Shown here in pieces: positions 38,207 through 47,141 of a DNA stretch of 64,000 bases (the stretch's first letter is position 1; every line of letters starts with the position of its first letter). The notes under the pieces are model-generated. The model worked only from the letters and a program-made list of their open reading frames with translations. It was not told the origin of the DNA and ran no database searches. Both the position numbers and the translations under genes were made by a program. The stretch lies in contig JAEUMQ010000007.1 of NCBI GenBank assembly GCA_016791425.1, positions 248,001-312,000 on the forward strand, in the 5' to 3' direction. Source of the stretch: Hyphomonadaceae bacterium (GTDB lineage: Bacteria > Pseudomonadota > Alphaproteobacteria > Caulobacterales > Aquidulcibacteraceae).

Positions 38207-38594
38207 TGTCGAGGCTTAGGCGCCTTGGTTTGAGGCAGGCAAATGCAAAATAGGGGCTCGCCGGCCGTTTCGGAGGCGACTCATGGTAGCGTCTTATCCC
38301 CAAGGCTGCCCCAAAATCTGGCCCCAAAATCCGAACTGACGGCCTGCCCTTGAGTTTCCACACTCGGGGCCCAATGTCGTGAAGGTCCGGTCGTGAAGCC
38401 CCCGTTAAGGTTCCTGGGCGCCACACTGGTCCGGAAACTGGCTTAAGCTTCGGTCATGAAGCGTCGGGCCGGGACCATCCGCCTTGCTCCATTTCGCGGG
38501 CGGAGCGAAGTTCTTGCGGGGGCTGTGCGGATTCTCCGCGCATCCGAACGACCAGGAAACGGCCCCCAGGGGGGGGTCAGGAGGAGGTCCGCTG
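38207..38594. promoter_or_regulatory. Divergent intergenic region upstream of glnD, no gene seen
   Basis: This 388-bp stretch separates the start of glnD (minus) from the next plus-strand gene. It must hold the glnD promoter and probably that of the small membrane protein. Two direct repeats of GCCCCAAAATC lie at 38308-38318 and 38321-38331. I see no convincing -35/-10 pair, open frame with family signal, or RNA gene in it. Confidence 0.4.
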
Positions 38595-38954
38595 ATGGCG
38601 AATCCGCGCCATACGAGGTTAGCGCCCGTCGTCGAGGACGACATGCGTATTCGAGCGGTGGACGACACACGCCAGTTGCCGACCTTCGAGGAGAAGATGC
38701 TCCGCGACAGAATTCGTCGCGAACGCGCGGGAGCCTATTGGTTCGCGGCCACGAAATGGGGGATCGTCGGTATCATCTTTGGTATCCTGATAGGGGCGGG
38801 CGTTATGTACGCGGCATCGATCGCGACGGTGCCTATGTACCAGGACGCGATGGCCCGATGGGAGGCGATCAATTCGGCGCAGAAGCAGCTTGAGGAAGGG
38901 GCGGGGATCTCTCAGGAGAACACCAAGCAGCTTCCTCAGCCGCCGAACCGCTAG
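38595..38954 (+). CDS. Small single-pass membrane protein of unknown function
   Basis: This 119-residue protein has a charged N-terminal domain (about residues 1-45, with FEEKMLRDRIRRERAGA) and one transmembrane helix (about 52-75, GIVGIIFGILIGAGVMYAA). A short periplasmic or cytoplasmic C-terminal part (EAINSAQKQLEEGAG) ends in a Gln/Pro-rich tail. No family is recognised. The start is fixed by GAGGAGG eight bases before the ATG. It lies between divergent glnD and convergent mutS. The base composition is somewhat less GC-rich than the neighbours. Confidence 0.72.
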   Translation: MANPRHTRLAPVVEDDMRIRAVDDTRQLPTFEEKMLRDRIRRERAGAYWFAATKWGIVGIIFGILIGAGVMYAASIATVPMYQDAMARWEAINSAQKQLEEGAGISQENTKQLPQPPNR

Positions 38955-38961
38955 TCCATAC

Positions 38962-38982
38962 TGGTCGCGCGGCCGCCGCGCG
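38962..38982. terminator. Hairpin in the convergent gap before mutS
   Basis: GTCGCGCGG, loop CCG, CCGCGCGAC: a perfect 9-bp stem between the 3' ends of the small membrane-protein gene and mutS. There is no T-run on either side, so its use as a bidirectional terminator is inferred. Confidence 0.5.
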
Positions 38983-38992
38983 ACTGGCGCGC

Positions 38993-41671
38993 TCACCCCA
39001 GCAAACCCTTGAGTTTATACACTAAATCCAGCGCCTCCCGCGGCGACAGCGCATCCACGTCCGTCGCCTTGAGCAACTCTTCCAGCTCCGACGGCTTCGC
39101 CTCCTCCTCCGGCGCCGCCGCCACGAACAACGGCAGCTCCTCCTTCAACGCCGCGAACTTCCCCCCGCGCCCGGCCTCCAGCCGCGCCAGCACCGCCCGC
39201 GCCCGCTCCACCACCTCTTTCGGCACGCCCGCCAGCTTCGCCACCTGCACCCCGTAGGAACGGTCCGCAGGTCCCGGCGCCACTTCGTGCAGGAAGACGA
39301 GGTCGCCCTTCCATTCCCGCGCCCGCAAATGCGCGTTGGCGCAAGCCTTCAGCCGCTCCGGCAGGATCGTCAGCTCGTGATAGTGCGTGGCGAAGACCGC
39401 CCGGCAGGCGTTCACCTCGTGCAGCCGCTCCGCCGCCGCCCACGCGATAGCCAGCCCATCGAACGTCGCGGTTCCGCGCCCGATCTCGTCGAGCACAACG
39501 AGCGACCGGGGCCCCGCCTGGTGCAGGATCGCCGCCGTCTCGACCATCTCCATCATGAACGTGGAGCGCCCGCGCGCGAGATCGTCCGACGCCCCCACCC
39601 GCGCGAACAATCGATCGACGAGCCCCAGCCGCAACCGCTTCGCCGGCACGAACGAGCCCGCCTGCGCCAGCACGGCGAGCAACGCAATCTGCCTCAGATA
39701 TGTGCTCTTGCCCGCCATGTTCGGGCCGGTGACGATCATCAGCCGCGGGCCCGTCTGCCCCTCGCCATCCAGGCGCGCATCGTTCGCGGTGAAACCCTGC
39801 CCCTCGCGCTTCAGCGCCGCTTCCACCACCGCATGCCGCGCGCCTTCCGCGATGAACCCGGTGCTTTCATCGATCTCCGGCCGCACCGCGCCTGACTCAT
39901 CCGCCCATTCCGCCAGCGCCGCCGCGACATCCAGCGCCGCCAGCGCCTGCGCCGCCGCCTGGATCGCCCGTTCGCACCTGGCGGCCTGCGCACAAAAACC
40001 CTTGAAGAGCTCCATTTCCCGCCCGAGCGCCGCATCGCCCGCTCGCGCGATCTTGGCGTCGAGCTCGGCGAGTTCAGTCGTGGTGAACCGCACCGAGCCC
40101 GCGTTCGTCTGCCGATGAATGAACCGCGCATTGAGCGGCGGCCTCAGCATCGCTTCGGCCTGCTTCGCCGTGACATCGATATGATAGCCGAGCACGTTGT
40201 TGTGCCGCAGCTTCAGGTTCGCCGCGCCCGCTTCCTCCGCATACTTCGCCTGCAGCGCCGCGATCACCGCGCGGCTGTCGTCCCGCAGCGCGCGCGTTTC
40301 ATCCAACGCCTCATCATATCCCGCTGCGATGAATCCGCCGTCGCGCGCCAGAATTGGCAGCTCCCCCGCCAGCGCATGTTCCAGCGATTGCGTCAGCGCC
40401 GCGAGTTCTCCCTTCAGCGCCAGAGCTTCGCACGCCTCCGCGGTCTCCGCGGGCGCGGCGTTCGCGATCCCCAGGCACCGCGCGCCCGCGCGATCGCCCG
40501 CCTTCAACCCGTCCCGCAGCGCCGCCAGATCGCGCGGCCCGCCGCGCCCAAGCGCCAGCCGCGTCAGCGCCCGCGCCAGATCTCCCGCCGCCCGCAACTC
40601 GCCGCGCACGCCGCGCCGCACGTCCGCCGCCTCAAGAAAGAACGCTACGCCATCGAGCCGCCGCTCGATCGCCGCCCGCGCCGTGAGCGGCCGCGCCAGC
40701 CGCTCGCCGAGTAGCCGCCCACCCGCCGCGGTGCACGTGCGATCGATCGCCCCGAGCAGCGACTTCTCCCGCCCGCCCTTGATCGAGCGGTCGATCTCCA
40801 GCGCCGCCCGCGTCGCCGGATCGATCGCCAGGAACGCCGCCGCCCCCGCTTGCCTGGGCGGCATGAGCCGCGGCGCCGCGCCCGCCTGCGTCAGCTCCAC
40901 ATAATCGAGCAATAATCCGAGCGCGGACAATTCCGCCGCATCGAAATCCCCGAACGCGTCGAGCGCCGCGACTTCGAACAGCGCCTTGAGCCGCCGCTCC
41001 GCCGCCCGCGCATCCGCCTTCACGTTCGGCCGCGCCGTCAGCGCCGCCCCGCACTGCTCGCACGCCTCGCGCACCCGCGCCGCATCGCTTTCGCGCACCA
41101 GCGCTTCGGCCGGAGCGAGCGCCGCAAGCTCATCGCCGAGCCGCCCCGCATCGACGCGGCACACTTCCATCTCGCCCGTCGAGATGTCCGCCCAGGCGAT
41201 CGCGCACGCATCGTTCTCGATCGCCACCGCCGCGAGCCTGTTCGCCGCCCGCGCATCTAGCAGCCCCTCTTCCGTCAGCGTGCCCGGCGTGACGAGGCGC
41301 ACCACCTCGCGTCGCACGATGGACTTGCCGCCGCGCTTCTTTGCCTCGGCCGGATCCTCCATCTGCTCGCAGACCGCCACGCGAAATCCCGCGCGGATGA
41401 GCTTCAGGAGATAGCCGTCCGCCTGTTTCCACGGCACGCCGGCCATCGGGATGTCTGCGTCCTGATGCCGCCCGCGCCGCGTCAACGCGATCCCGAGCAC
41501 CGGCGCAGCCTTTTCCGCGTCCTCGAAGAAGAGCTCGTAGAAATCCCCCATGCGGAAGAAGACAATCGCGTCAGGATACCGCGCCTTCGCGGCGAAGAAT
41601 TGCGCCAGAAACGGCGACGCGGCCGCTCCCGGCGGCGGTTGCGCGGCGTCTGGATGGGTTGAATCGGCCAT
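38993..41671 (-). CDS. mutS: DNA mismatch repair protein MutS
   Basis: This 892-residue protein has the N-terminal mismatch-recognition domain with FRMGDFYELFFEDA near residue 40, which includes the Phe-x-Glu wedge. Connector, core and clamp domains follow. The C-terminal ATPase has Walker A TGPNMAGKSTYLRQ near residue 640, and the STFMMEMVETAAIL and VVLDEIGRGTATFDGLA blocks near 690 and 717. The full-length architecture indicates the MutS1 repair form. It ends in the usual short helix-turn-helix dimer region. It is divergent from the Bcr/CflA gene. Confidence 0.97.
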   Translation of the reverse strand: MADSTHPDAAQPPPGAAASPFLAQFFAAKARYPDAIVFFRMGDFYELFFEDAEKAAPVLGIALTRRGRHQDADIPMAGVPWKQADGYLLKLIRAGFRVAVCEQMEDPAEAKKRGGKSIVRREVVRLVTPGTLTEEGLLDARAANRLAAVAIENDACAIAWADISTGEMEVCRVDAGRLGDELAALAPAEALVRESDAARVREACEQCGAALTARPNVKADARAAERRLKALFEVAALDAFGDFDAAELSALGLLLDYVELTQAGAAPRLMPPRQAGAAAFLAIDPATRAALEIDRSIKGGREKSLLGAIDRTCTAAGGRLLGERLARPLTARAAIERRLDGVAFFLEAADVRRGVRGELRAAGDLARALTRLALGRGGPRDLAALRDGLKAGDRAGARCLGIANAAPAETAEACEALALKGELAALTQSLEHALAGELPILARDGGFIAAGYDEALDETRALRDDSRAVIAALQAKYAEEAGAANLKLRHNNVLGYHIDVTAKQAEAMLRPPLNARFIHRQTNAGSVRFTTTELAELDAKIARAGDAALGREMELFKGFCAQAARCERAIQAAAQALAALDVAAALAEWADESGAVRPEIDESTGFIAEGARHAVVEAALKREGQGFTANDARLDGEGQTGPRLMIVTGPNMAGKSTYLRQIALLAVLAQAGSFVPAKRLRLGLVDRLFARVGASDDLARGRSTFMMEMVETAAILHQAGPRSLVVLDEIGRGTATFDGLAIAWAAAERLHEVNACRAVFATHYHELTILPERLKACANAHLRAREWKGDLVFLHEVAPGPADRSYGVQVAKLAGVPKEVVERARAVLARLEAGRGGKFAALKEELPLFVAAAPEEEAKPSELEELLKATDVDALSPREALDLVYKLKGLLG

Positions 41672-41760
41672 CCGCCCTCCTTAACACGATGCTGCGCCCC
41701 TGCCTCCTCGCGGCGCTCGACCCTCCCGGCGCCCTGGGACGCGCCTTCAGGAATTTCGGC

Positions 41761-42987
41761 ATGCACGAGCGCGCGGCGAAGCCGACGCTGACGCTGATAC
41801 TGGTCCTGGGTGGCATGACTGCCATCCTCGCGCTGTCGTTCGACCTCTATCTCGCGGCCCTCCCGCGTATGGGCCACGACCTCCAGGCGAACCCCGCCGC
41901 CGTGCAGGGGACGCTGTCGTCCTACTTCATCGGCCTGGCGGTCGGGCAATTGCTCTACGGGCCGGTGTCCGATCGCGTTGGGCGCCGCCCGCCGGTCTTC
42001 TTCGGACTGACGGTCTTCATCATCGCATCGATCGGCTGCGCGCTGGCGCCCAATGTCGAGATCCTGATCGCGCTTCGCTTCATCCAGGCGCTCGGCGCCA
42101 GCAGTGCGGCCACCATGGCGCGCGCCATCATCGGCGACATGTTCGAGCTGCGCGAAGGCGCGCGCTTCATGTCGAAGCTCCTGCTGGTCAACGGGCTGGC
42201 GCCGATCCTCGCGCCTTATATCGGCGGCTGGATTGTCGTCGGCGCCGGCTGGCGCGCCGTCTTCTACGCGCTCGCGCTGTTCGCGTTGGTCCTCGCCATA
42301 TCCGCGTTCGTGCGTCTGCCCGAGACGCGCTCGAAGGAAGCCGCCGCCGCGATGGCCGGTGAGAACCCGCTGCGCTCCTATCTCGCGGTCGTGCGGAACG
42401 GACCATTGATGCGCGCGTCATTCGTCGGCGCGCTCGGCAGCACATCGCTCTTCGCCTACATCTCCTACGCTCCACACCTGCTCATCTCGACCTACAAGGT
42501 CCCCACCGAGCAGTTCGGCATCTATTTCGGCGTCAACGCGATCGGTCTTGTCACGGGCGCGCAGGTCAATCGCTGGCTGCTCGGCCGCGCGCAGCCGCAC
42601 GAAATCCTCAACCGCTCCACGTTTCTCATTTTCGGCCTCGCGCTCTTGCTGCTCATCGGCGCGACGTTCCCTGTCTTCGGCATGTGGACGGTGCTCGTCC
42701 CGCTCTTCTTCCTCATCTCGACCTTCCCGCTCGTCGCCCCGAACGCCGCCGCGATCGCGCTCTGGTCCGATCGCAAGCGCACAGGCGCCGTCGCGGCGAT
42801 CACCGGCGCGATCTCCTTCGTCGCCGGCGCCATCGCCGCCGTGGTCGCCGGCGCCTTGTTCGACGGGACCGCCGTTCCGATGGCCGCGGTCATCGTCGTC
42901 GCCGCCGGCGCAGCGCTCCTGCTGCGCCAACTTTCCCGCGGCGACCAGGCGCGCCTCAACGACCCGTCGGGCCAGGCCCCCAATTGA
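41761..42987 (+). CDS. Bcr/CflA-family multidrug efflux MFS transporter
   Basis: This 408-residue inner-membrane transporter has about 12 helices. Features include MTAILALSFDLYLAALPRMGHDL near residue 18, motif A with GPVSDRVGRRPP near residue 70, and the family block LGASSAATMARAIIGDMF near 112. Members export drugs, sulfonamides, bicyclomycin or cysteine-like metabolites. The ATG follows AGGAA at good spacing; in-frame ATGs at 41659 and 41689 are possible but lie within or next to the divergent mutS start region. It is followed by the malic enzyme gene after 52 bp. Confidence 0.9.
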   Translation: MHERAAKPTLTLILVLGGMTAILALSFDLYLAALPRMGHDLQANPAAVQGTLSSYFIGLAVGQLLYGPVSDRVGRRPPVFFGLTVFIIASIGCALAPNVEILIALRFIQALGASSAATMARAIIGDMFELREGARFMSKLLLVNGLAPILAPYIGGWIVVGAGWRAVFYALALFALVLAISAFVRLPETRSKEAAAAMAGENPLRSYLAVVRNGPLMRASFVGALGSTSLFAYISYAPHLLISTYKVPTEQFGIYFGVNAIGLVTGAQVNRWLLGRAQPHEILNRSTFLIFGLALLLLIGATFPVFGMWTVLVPLFFLISTFPLVAPNAAAIALWSDRKRTGAVAAITGAISFVAGAIAAVVAGALFDGTAVPMAAVIVVAAGAALLLRQLSRGDQARLNDPSGQAPN

Positions 42988-43039
42988 CGACCACCGGACG
43001 GCGGATAGGGTGACGCCCCCTTCTGAAAGCCGAGTCCCA

Positions 43040-45319
43040 ATGTCCGACGAGAAGCCGAGTTTCACCGACGAGGAAGCGCTCGCCTTTCACCGCCACCCGA
43101 CGCCGGGCAAGCTCTCCGTCACCCCGACCAAGCCGATGGCGACGCAGCGCGATCTCTCGCTCGCATACTCGCCCGGCGTCGCCGCGCCGGTGAAGGCGAT
43201 CGCGGAAAACCCCGACCGCGCCTACGACTACACTTCCAAAGGCAACATGGTCGCCGTCATCTCCAACGGCACCGCCATCCTCGGCCTCGGCAATCTCGGC
43301 GCCATGGCCTCCAAGCCCGTGATGGAAGGCAAGAGCGTCCTCTTCAAGCGCTTCGCCGACGTCGATTCCATCGACATCGAGGTCGAAACCGAAGACGTCG
43401 AGGCTCTCATCTCCACGGTCCGGAACATCGGCAAGACCTTCGGCGGCATCAATCTGGAGGACATCAAGGCCCCCGAATGCTTCATCATCGAGAGTCGCCT
43501 CCGCGACGAGCTCGATATCCCCGTCTTCCATGACGATCAGCACGGCACCGCGATCATCGCCGCCGCCGGCCTCCTCAACGCTTGCGAGCTCACCGGCCGC
43601 AAGCTCGCCGACATCAAGGTCGTGGTCAACGGCGCCGGCGCCGCCGGATTGTCCGTAGCCGGATTGATCAAGATGCTCGGCGTGCCGCACGACAATGTCC
43701 TGGTCTGCGACCGCGACGGCGTCGTCTATCACGGCCGCCCAGGCAAGGTGGACCAGTTCAAGGCCGCCCACGCCGTCGAAACCAAGGCCCGCACCCTTTC
43801 CGACGCCATGAAGGGCGCCGACTGCTTCATGGGCCTCTCCGTCGCCGGCGCCGTCACCCGGGAGATGGTCAAGTCGATGGCCAAGAAGCCGCTCATCTTC
43901 CCGATGGCGAACCCCGATCCCGAGATCGAGCCGGAGGAAGTGCTCGCCGTCCGCAAGGACGCCATCATCGCCACCGGCCGCTCCGACTATCCCAACCAGA
44001 TCAACAACGTCCTCGGCTTCCCCTACATCTTCCGCGGCGCGCTCGACGTCCGTGCACGGACGATCAACGAGGAGATGAAGGTCGCCGCCGCCCGCGCCCT
44101 GGCGCAGCTGGCGAAGGAAGACGTCCCCGATCAGGTCGCCGCGGCCTATTCCGGCCGCCGCCTCAAGTTCGGTCCCGAATACATCATCCCCACGCCGTTC
44201 GATCCGCGCCTCATCTCCTACATCCCGCCCTTCGTCGCCCAGGCCGCGATGGACACCGGCGTGGCGCGCAAGCCCATCGCCGACATGGAGGCGTACAAGA
44301 ACCAGCTCGCCCAGCGCCTGGATCCCTCCGCGGCGCTCCTCCAGCGCGTGCAGAGCTCCGTTCGCCAAAGCACCAAGCGCATCGTCTTCGCCGAAGGCGA
44401 GGAGCAGTCCGTCATCCGCGCCGCGCTCTCCTTTCGCGAGCTCGGCCTCGGCGAACCGATCCTGGTCGGCCGCGAGGAGCAGGTGAAGCGCAACATGGCG
44501 CTCATCGGCGTGCCCGACGCCGTAAAGATCAAGGTCGTCAACGCCCGCCTCTCCGACCACAATCCGGCGTACACGGACTATGTCTATCGGCGAAAGCAGC
44601 GCTACGGCCTCCTGCACCGCGACGCACTCCGCCTCGTCAACCAGGATCGCAACGTCTTCGCCGCGTGCATGGTCGCCCTCGGCCACGCCGACGGCATGGT
44701 CACCGGCACCACCCGCAACTACGCCACCGCGCTAGACGACATCCGCAATGTCGTGGATCCCAAGCCGCGCTGCCGCATCATGGGCATGTCGATCGTGCTC
44801 GCCCGCGGCCGCACGATCTTCGTCGCCGACACCGCCTTCGCCGAATTTCCCGAGCCGCACGAGATCGCCCAGATCGCCATCCAGGCCGCCGAGGGCGCGC
44901 GCCGCTTCGGCGTGACGCCGCGCGTCGCGCTCGTGTCGCACTCAACCTTCGGCAACCCGCGCTCCGAGCGCGCGGACAAGGTGCGCGAAGCCGTCGCCAT
45001 CCTCGATCGCCGCGAGGATGTCGAGTTCGAATACGAAGGCGAGATGAATCCTGACGTCGCGCTCAATCCCGACGCCCGCGCCGTCTATCCCTTCTCGCGC
45101 CTCACCGAACCGGCAAACGTGCTGGTGATGCCCGCGATCCATTCCGCATCGATCTCGACCAACCTCCTCGCCACCATCGGCGGCGCCACCATGATCGGCC
45201 CGCTGCTCATGGGGCTGGAGTTTCCGATCCAGATCGCGCCCCTGGGCGCGCGCGTCTCCGACATCGTCACCTTCGCGACCATGGCCGCCTTCGACGTCCT
45301 GCCCACCTGCGGAACCTGA
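43040..45319 (+). CDS. maeB: NADP-dependent malic enzyme with C-terminal phosphotransacetylase-like domain
   Basis: This 759-residue fused protein converts malate to pyruvate with CO2 release. The malic domain (about residues 1-420) shows YSPGVAAPVKAIAENP near 37, FHDDQHGTAIIAAAGLL near 160 with the metal-binding Asp residues, and the Rossmann site VVVNGAGAAGLSVAGL near 195. The C-terminal PTA-like domain (about 430-759) has RIVFAEGEEQSVIRAA and MVTGTTRNYATALDDI. The PTA part usually has no transacetylase activity but mediates acetyl-CoA or acyl-phosphate regulation. It lies close to TCA genes only by chromosomal coincidence. A repeat copy follows at its 3' end. Confidence 0.96.
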   Translation: MSDEKPSFTDEEALAFHRHPTPGKLSVTPTKPMATQRDLSLAYSPGVAAPVKAIAENPDRAYDYTSKGNMVAVISNGTAILGLGNLGAMASKPVMEGKSVLFKRFADVDSIDIEVETEDVEALISTVRNIGKTFGGINLEDIKAPECFIIESRLRDELDIPVFHDDQHGTAIIAAAGLLNACELTGRKLADIKVVVNGAGAAGLSVAGLIKMLGVPHDNVLVCDRDGVVYHGRPGKVDQFKAAHAVETKARTLSDAMKGADCFMGLSVAGAVTREMVKSMAKKPLIFPMANPDPEIEPEEVLAVRKDAIIATGRSDYPNQINNVLGFPYIFRGALDVRARTINEEMKVAAARALAQLAKEDVPDQVAAAYSGRRLKFGPEYIIPTPFDPRLISYIPPFVAQAAMDTGVARKPIADMEAYKNQLAQRLDPSAALLQRVQSSVRQSTKRIVFAEGEEQSVIRAALSFRELGLGEPILVGREEQVKRNMALIGVPDAVKIKVVNARLSDHNPAYTDYVYRRKQRYGLLHRDALRLVNQDRNVFAACMVALGHADGMVTGTTRNYATALDDIRNVVDPKPRCRIMGMSIVLARGRTIFVADTAFAEFPEPHEIAQIAIQAAEGARRFGVTPRVALVSHSTFGNPRSERADKVREAVAILDRREDVEFEYEGEMNPDVALNPDARAVYPFSRLTEPANVLVMPAIHSASISTNLLATIGGATMIGPLLMGLEFPIQIAPLGARVSDIVTFATMAAFDVLPTCGT

Positions 45320-45340
45320 ACGCTCGCAAGACGAAGCTCT

Positions 45341-45402
45341 TTCCTCCCCCGTTTACGGGGGAGGTGTCGCGCGAAGCGCGACGGAGGGGGCGCAGCTACG
45401 CC
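45341..45402. repeat. Two-hairpin intergenic repeat, copy A
   Basis: CCTCCCCCGT-TT-ACGGGGGAGG forms the first stem. GTCGCGC-GAA-GCGCGAC forms the second. GGAGGGGGCGCAGC and TACGCC follow. It lies between convergent maeB and the AmpG-like gene, and the AmpG stop codon is inside its conserved right end. Confidence 0.85.
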
Positions 45403-47126
45403 GTCGCCTTCTTCTCTTCCGCAGGCGGAGCATCCTCCGCCTGCTTCCGCGCGATGATCAGCGCCAGCGCGAGCGCCGCCATCCCGACGATGCACGAATA
45501 GAAGAAGAAGACCACGTACCCCGCGCCGAGCGCCGCCGGCGACACGCCGAGATCCGCCGCGCCCTTCGCGAACGATTCCGCCGGCAGGTTGGCGAACAAT
45601 CCCGTCAACCCGCTGAACGCGCCGCCATCGTTCGCGCCTCGCGCCGACGCCTCCACGATCCCGCCCGATTGCGCAGCGATCAGTTTTCCGGGCAGCGCAT
45701 AGAGCGAGGAGAAGAGCGCATATTGCGTCGCGGTGAAGCCCGAGCTCGTGAGGCTCGACATGTACGCGATGAGCACCGTCCCGGAAAATCCCGCCGTCAC
45801 ATTATCGACCGCGATCGCCGTCGCGAACGCGCGCCAGTCCGGCCCTTGCGTCGCCAGCCACGCGAACACGAGGTTCGACACCGGCCCCGCGAACGCCCCG
45901 ACGATCAGGCACTTCATCAGCCCGAACCGCGCGATGCCCCAACCCGCGCCCGCGACGCCCGTCATCAGCATCACCACGCCGAACACCTTCCGCACTTCCG
46001 CGATGCGATCCTTGTCGAACCCAAGATCGAGATAGAACGGGTTCATGATGTTGAGCACGAAGTCGGAGAGCCGATAGCAGCAGATCATCGCCAGGATGAG
46101 CCCTGCGGTCCCCGCAAAGCGCGTGAAGAAGTCTTTGATCGGCTCGCCATAGGAGCGGATGAAATACTCCCCCGGCCGCGTGCGCCGCCCCGGCGCCGGC
46201 CACGCCGCCGCAACCATCATGGCGAGGCCCGCGAACGCGAACGCCACCTGGATGAACACGCCCCAGGGCTTCGCCGCCCACGCCGCCTTGAATCCCGTGA
46301 GCGATTCAGGCGTCGCGCCGAAGAACCCGCCCGCCCATTGCACCATGTCGAACTGCGCAGTGAATCCGGCGCCAAAGAGAAAAGCCCCGATCGCCACCAG
46401 CGCCAGCCGCAGCGTCCACTCGATCGCTTCGGGCACGGGCTTCGCCGGCAAATCCTGCGGCAGCAGCGGCGCCAGCTCCGGCCGCTTCTTCTCCATCGGC
46501 GCCAGGAACACCGCGAGAATGCCGATCGCCATCAGCGTCGCCATCGTCGCGTACGCAAAGCCCCAATTGATCCGCGACGCCAGCATCAGCGGCGCCACGC
46601 CCGCCACGATGATCGCGATGCGATAGCCCCATTGGTACATCGCCGCCATCGCGCCCTGGCGCTCCTGCCCCGCCGCCTCGATGCGCCACGCGTCGATCAC
46701 GATGTCCTGCGTCGCCGATGAAAACGCCACCAGCACCGCGAACGCCGCCACGATCCCGAGATTCTGCGCGGGGTTCGCTCCGGAGATGAGCCACAGACCC
46801 AGGATCACCGCGCCCTGCGCCGCCAGCATCCACGAGCGCCGATGCCCAACAAGCTGCGTCAGCATCGGCAGCGAAGTGCGGTCCACCACCGGCGCCCACA
46901 GGAATTTGAGCGAATAGGCCAGCGTCGCCAGGCTGAAGAACCCGATCGCCTGCAGCGATACGCCCGATTCCCTGAGCCACGCCGACAGCGTGTCGAAGAT
47001 CAGCAGGTTCGGCAGCCCGGCCGCAAAGCCGAGCGCCAGCATCACCAGCATCCGCCGCTCGAAGAACACCGCGATCGCCGACCATGCGGACGCTTTCGGC
47101 CGGGCGCCGTCTTCAACCTGCGCCAT
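45396..47126 (-). CDS. ampG: AmpG-like muropeptide/anhydromuropeptide MFS permease
   Basis: This 576-residue inner-membrane protein has about 14 helices. The AmpG signature opens the membrane part: LGFAAGLPNLLIFDTLSAWLRE near residue 33, SLATLAYSLKFLWAPVVDR near 65, and the SATQDIVIDAWRIEAAGQERQGAMAA region near 137, which is long here. AmpG imports anhydro-muropeptides released from the wall, for recycling and, in some species, beta-lactamase induction. No ampC or ampR is adjacent. The C-terminal tail is Glu/Ala/Lys-rich. Its stop codon lies inside an intergenic repeat. Confidence 0.88.
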   Translation of the reverse strand: MAQVEDGARPKASAWSAIAVFFERRMLVMLALGFAAGLPNLLIFDTLSAWLRESGVSLQAIGFFSLATLAYSLKFLWAPVVDRTSLPMLTQLVGHRRSWMLAAQGAVILGLWLISGANPAQNLGIVAAFAVLVAFSSATQDIVIDAWRIEAAGQERQGAMAAMYQWGYRIAIIVAGVAPLMLASRINWGFAYATMATLMAIGILAVFLAPMEKKRPELAPLLPQDLPAKPVPEAIEWTLRLALVAIGAFLFGAGFTAQFDMVQWAGGFFGATPESLTGFKAAWAAKPWGVFIQVAFAFAGLAMMVAAAWPAPGRRTRPGEYFIRSYGEPIKDFFTRFAGTAGLILAMICCYRLSDFVLNIMNPFYLDLGFDKDRIAEVRKVFGVVMLMTGVAGAGWGIARFGLMKCLIVGAFAGPVSNLVFAWLATQGPDWRAFATAIAVDNVTAGFSGTVLIAYMSSLTSSGFTATQYALFSSLYALPGKLIAAQSGGIVEASARGANDGGAFSGLTGLFANLPAESFAKGAADLGVSPAALGAGYVVFFFYSCIVGMAALALALIIARKQAEDAPPAEEKKATA

Positions 47127-47141
47127 GCGACAACTCCTTCG

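Noticed and set aside
35273-38233. A 986-codon open frame on the plus strand opposite glnD, and similar long frames opposite sucA (8830-11226) and murJ (32785-35196)
   Set aside because: They are antisense to well-recognised genes, rich in Arg/His/Pro with no family motif, which is the expected by-product of high GC codon bias.
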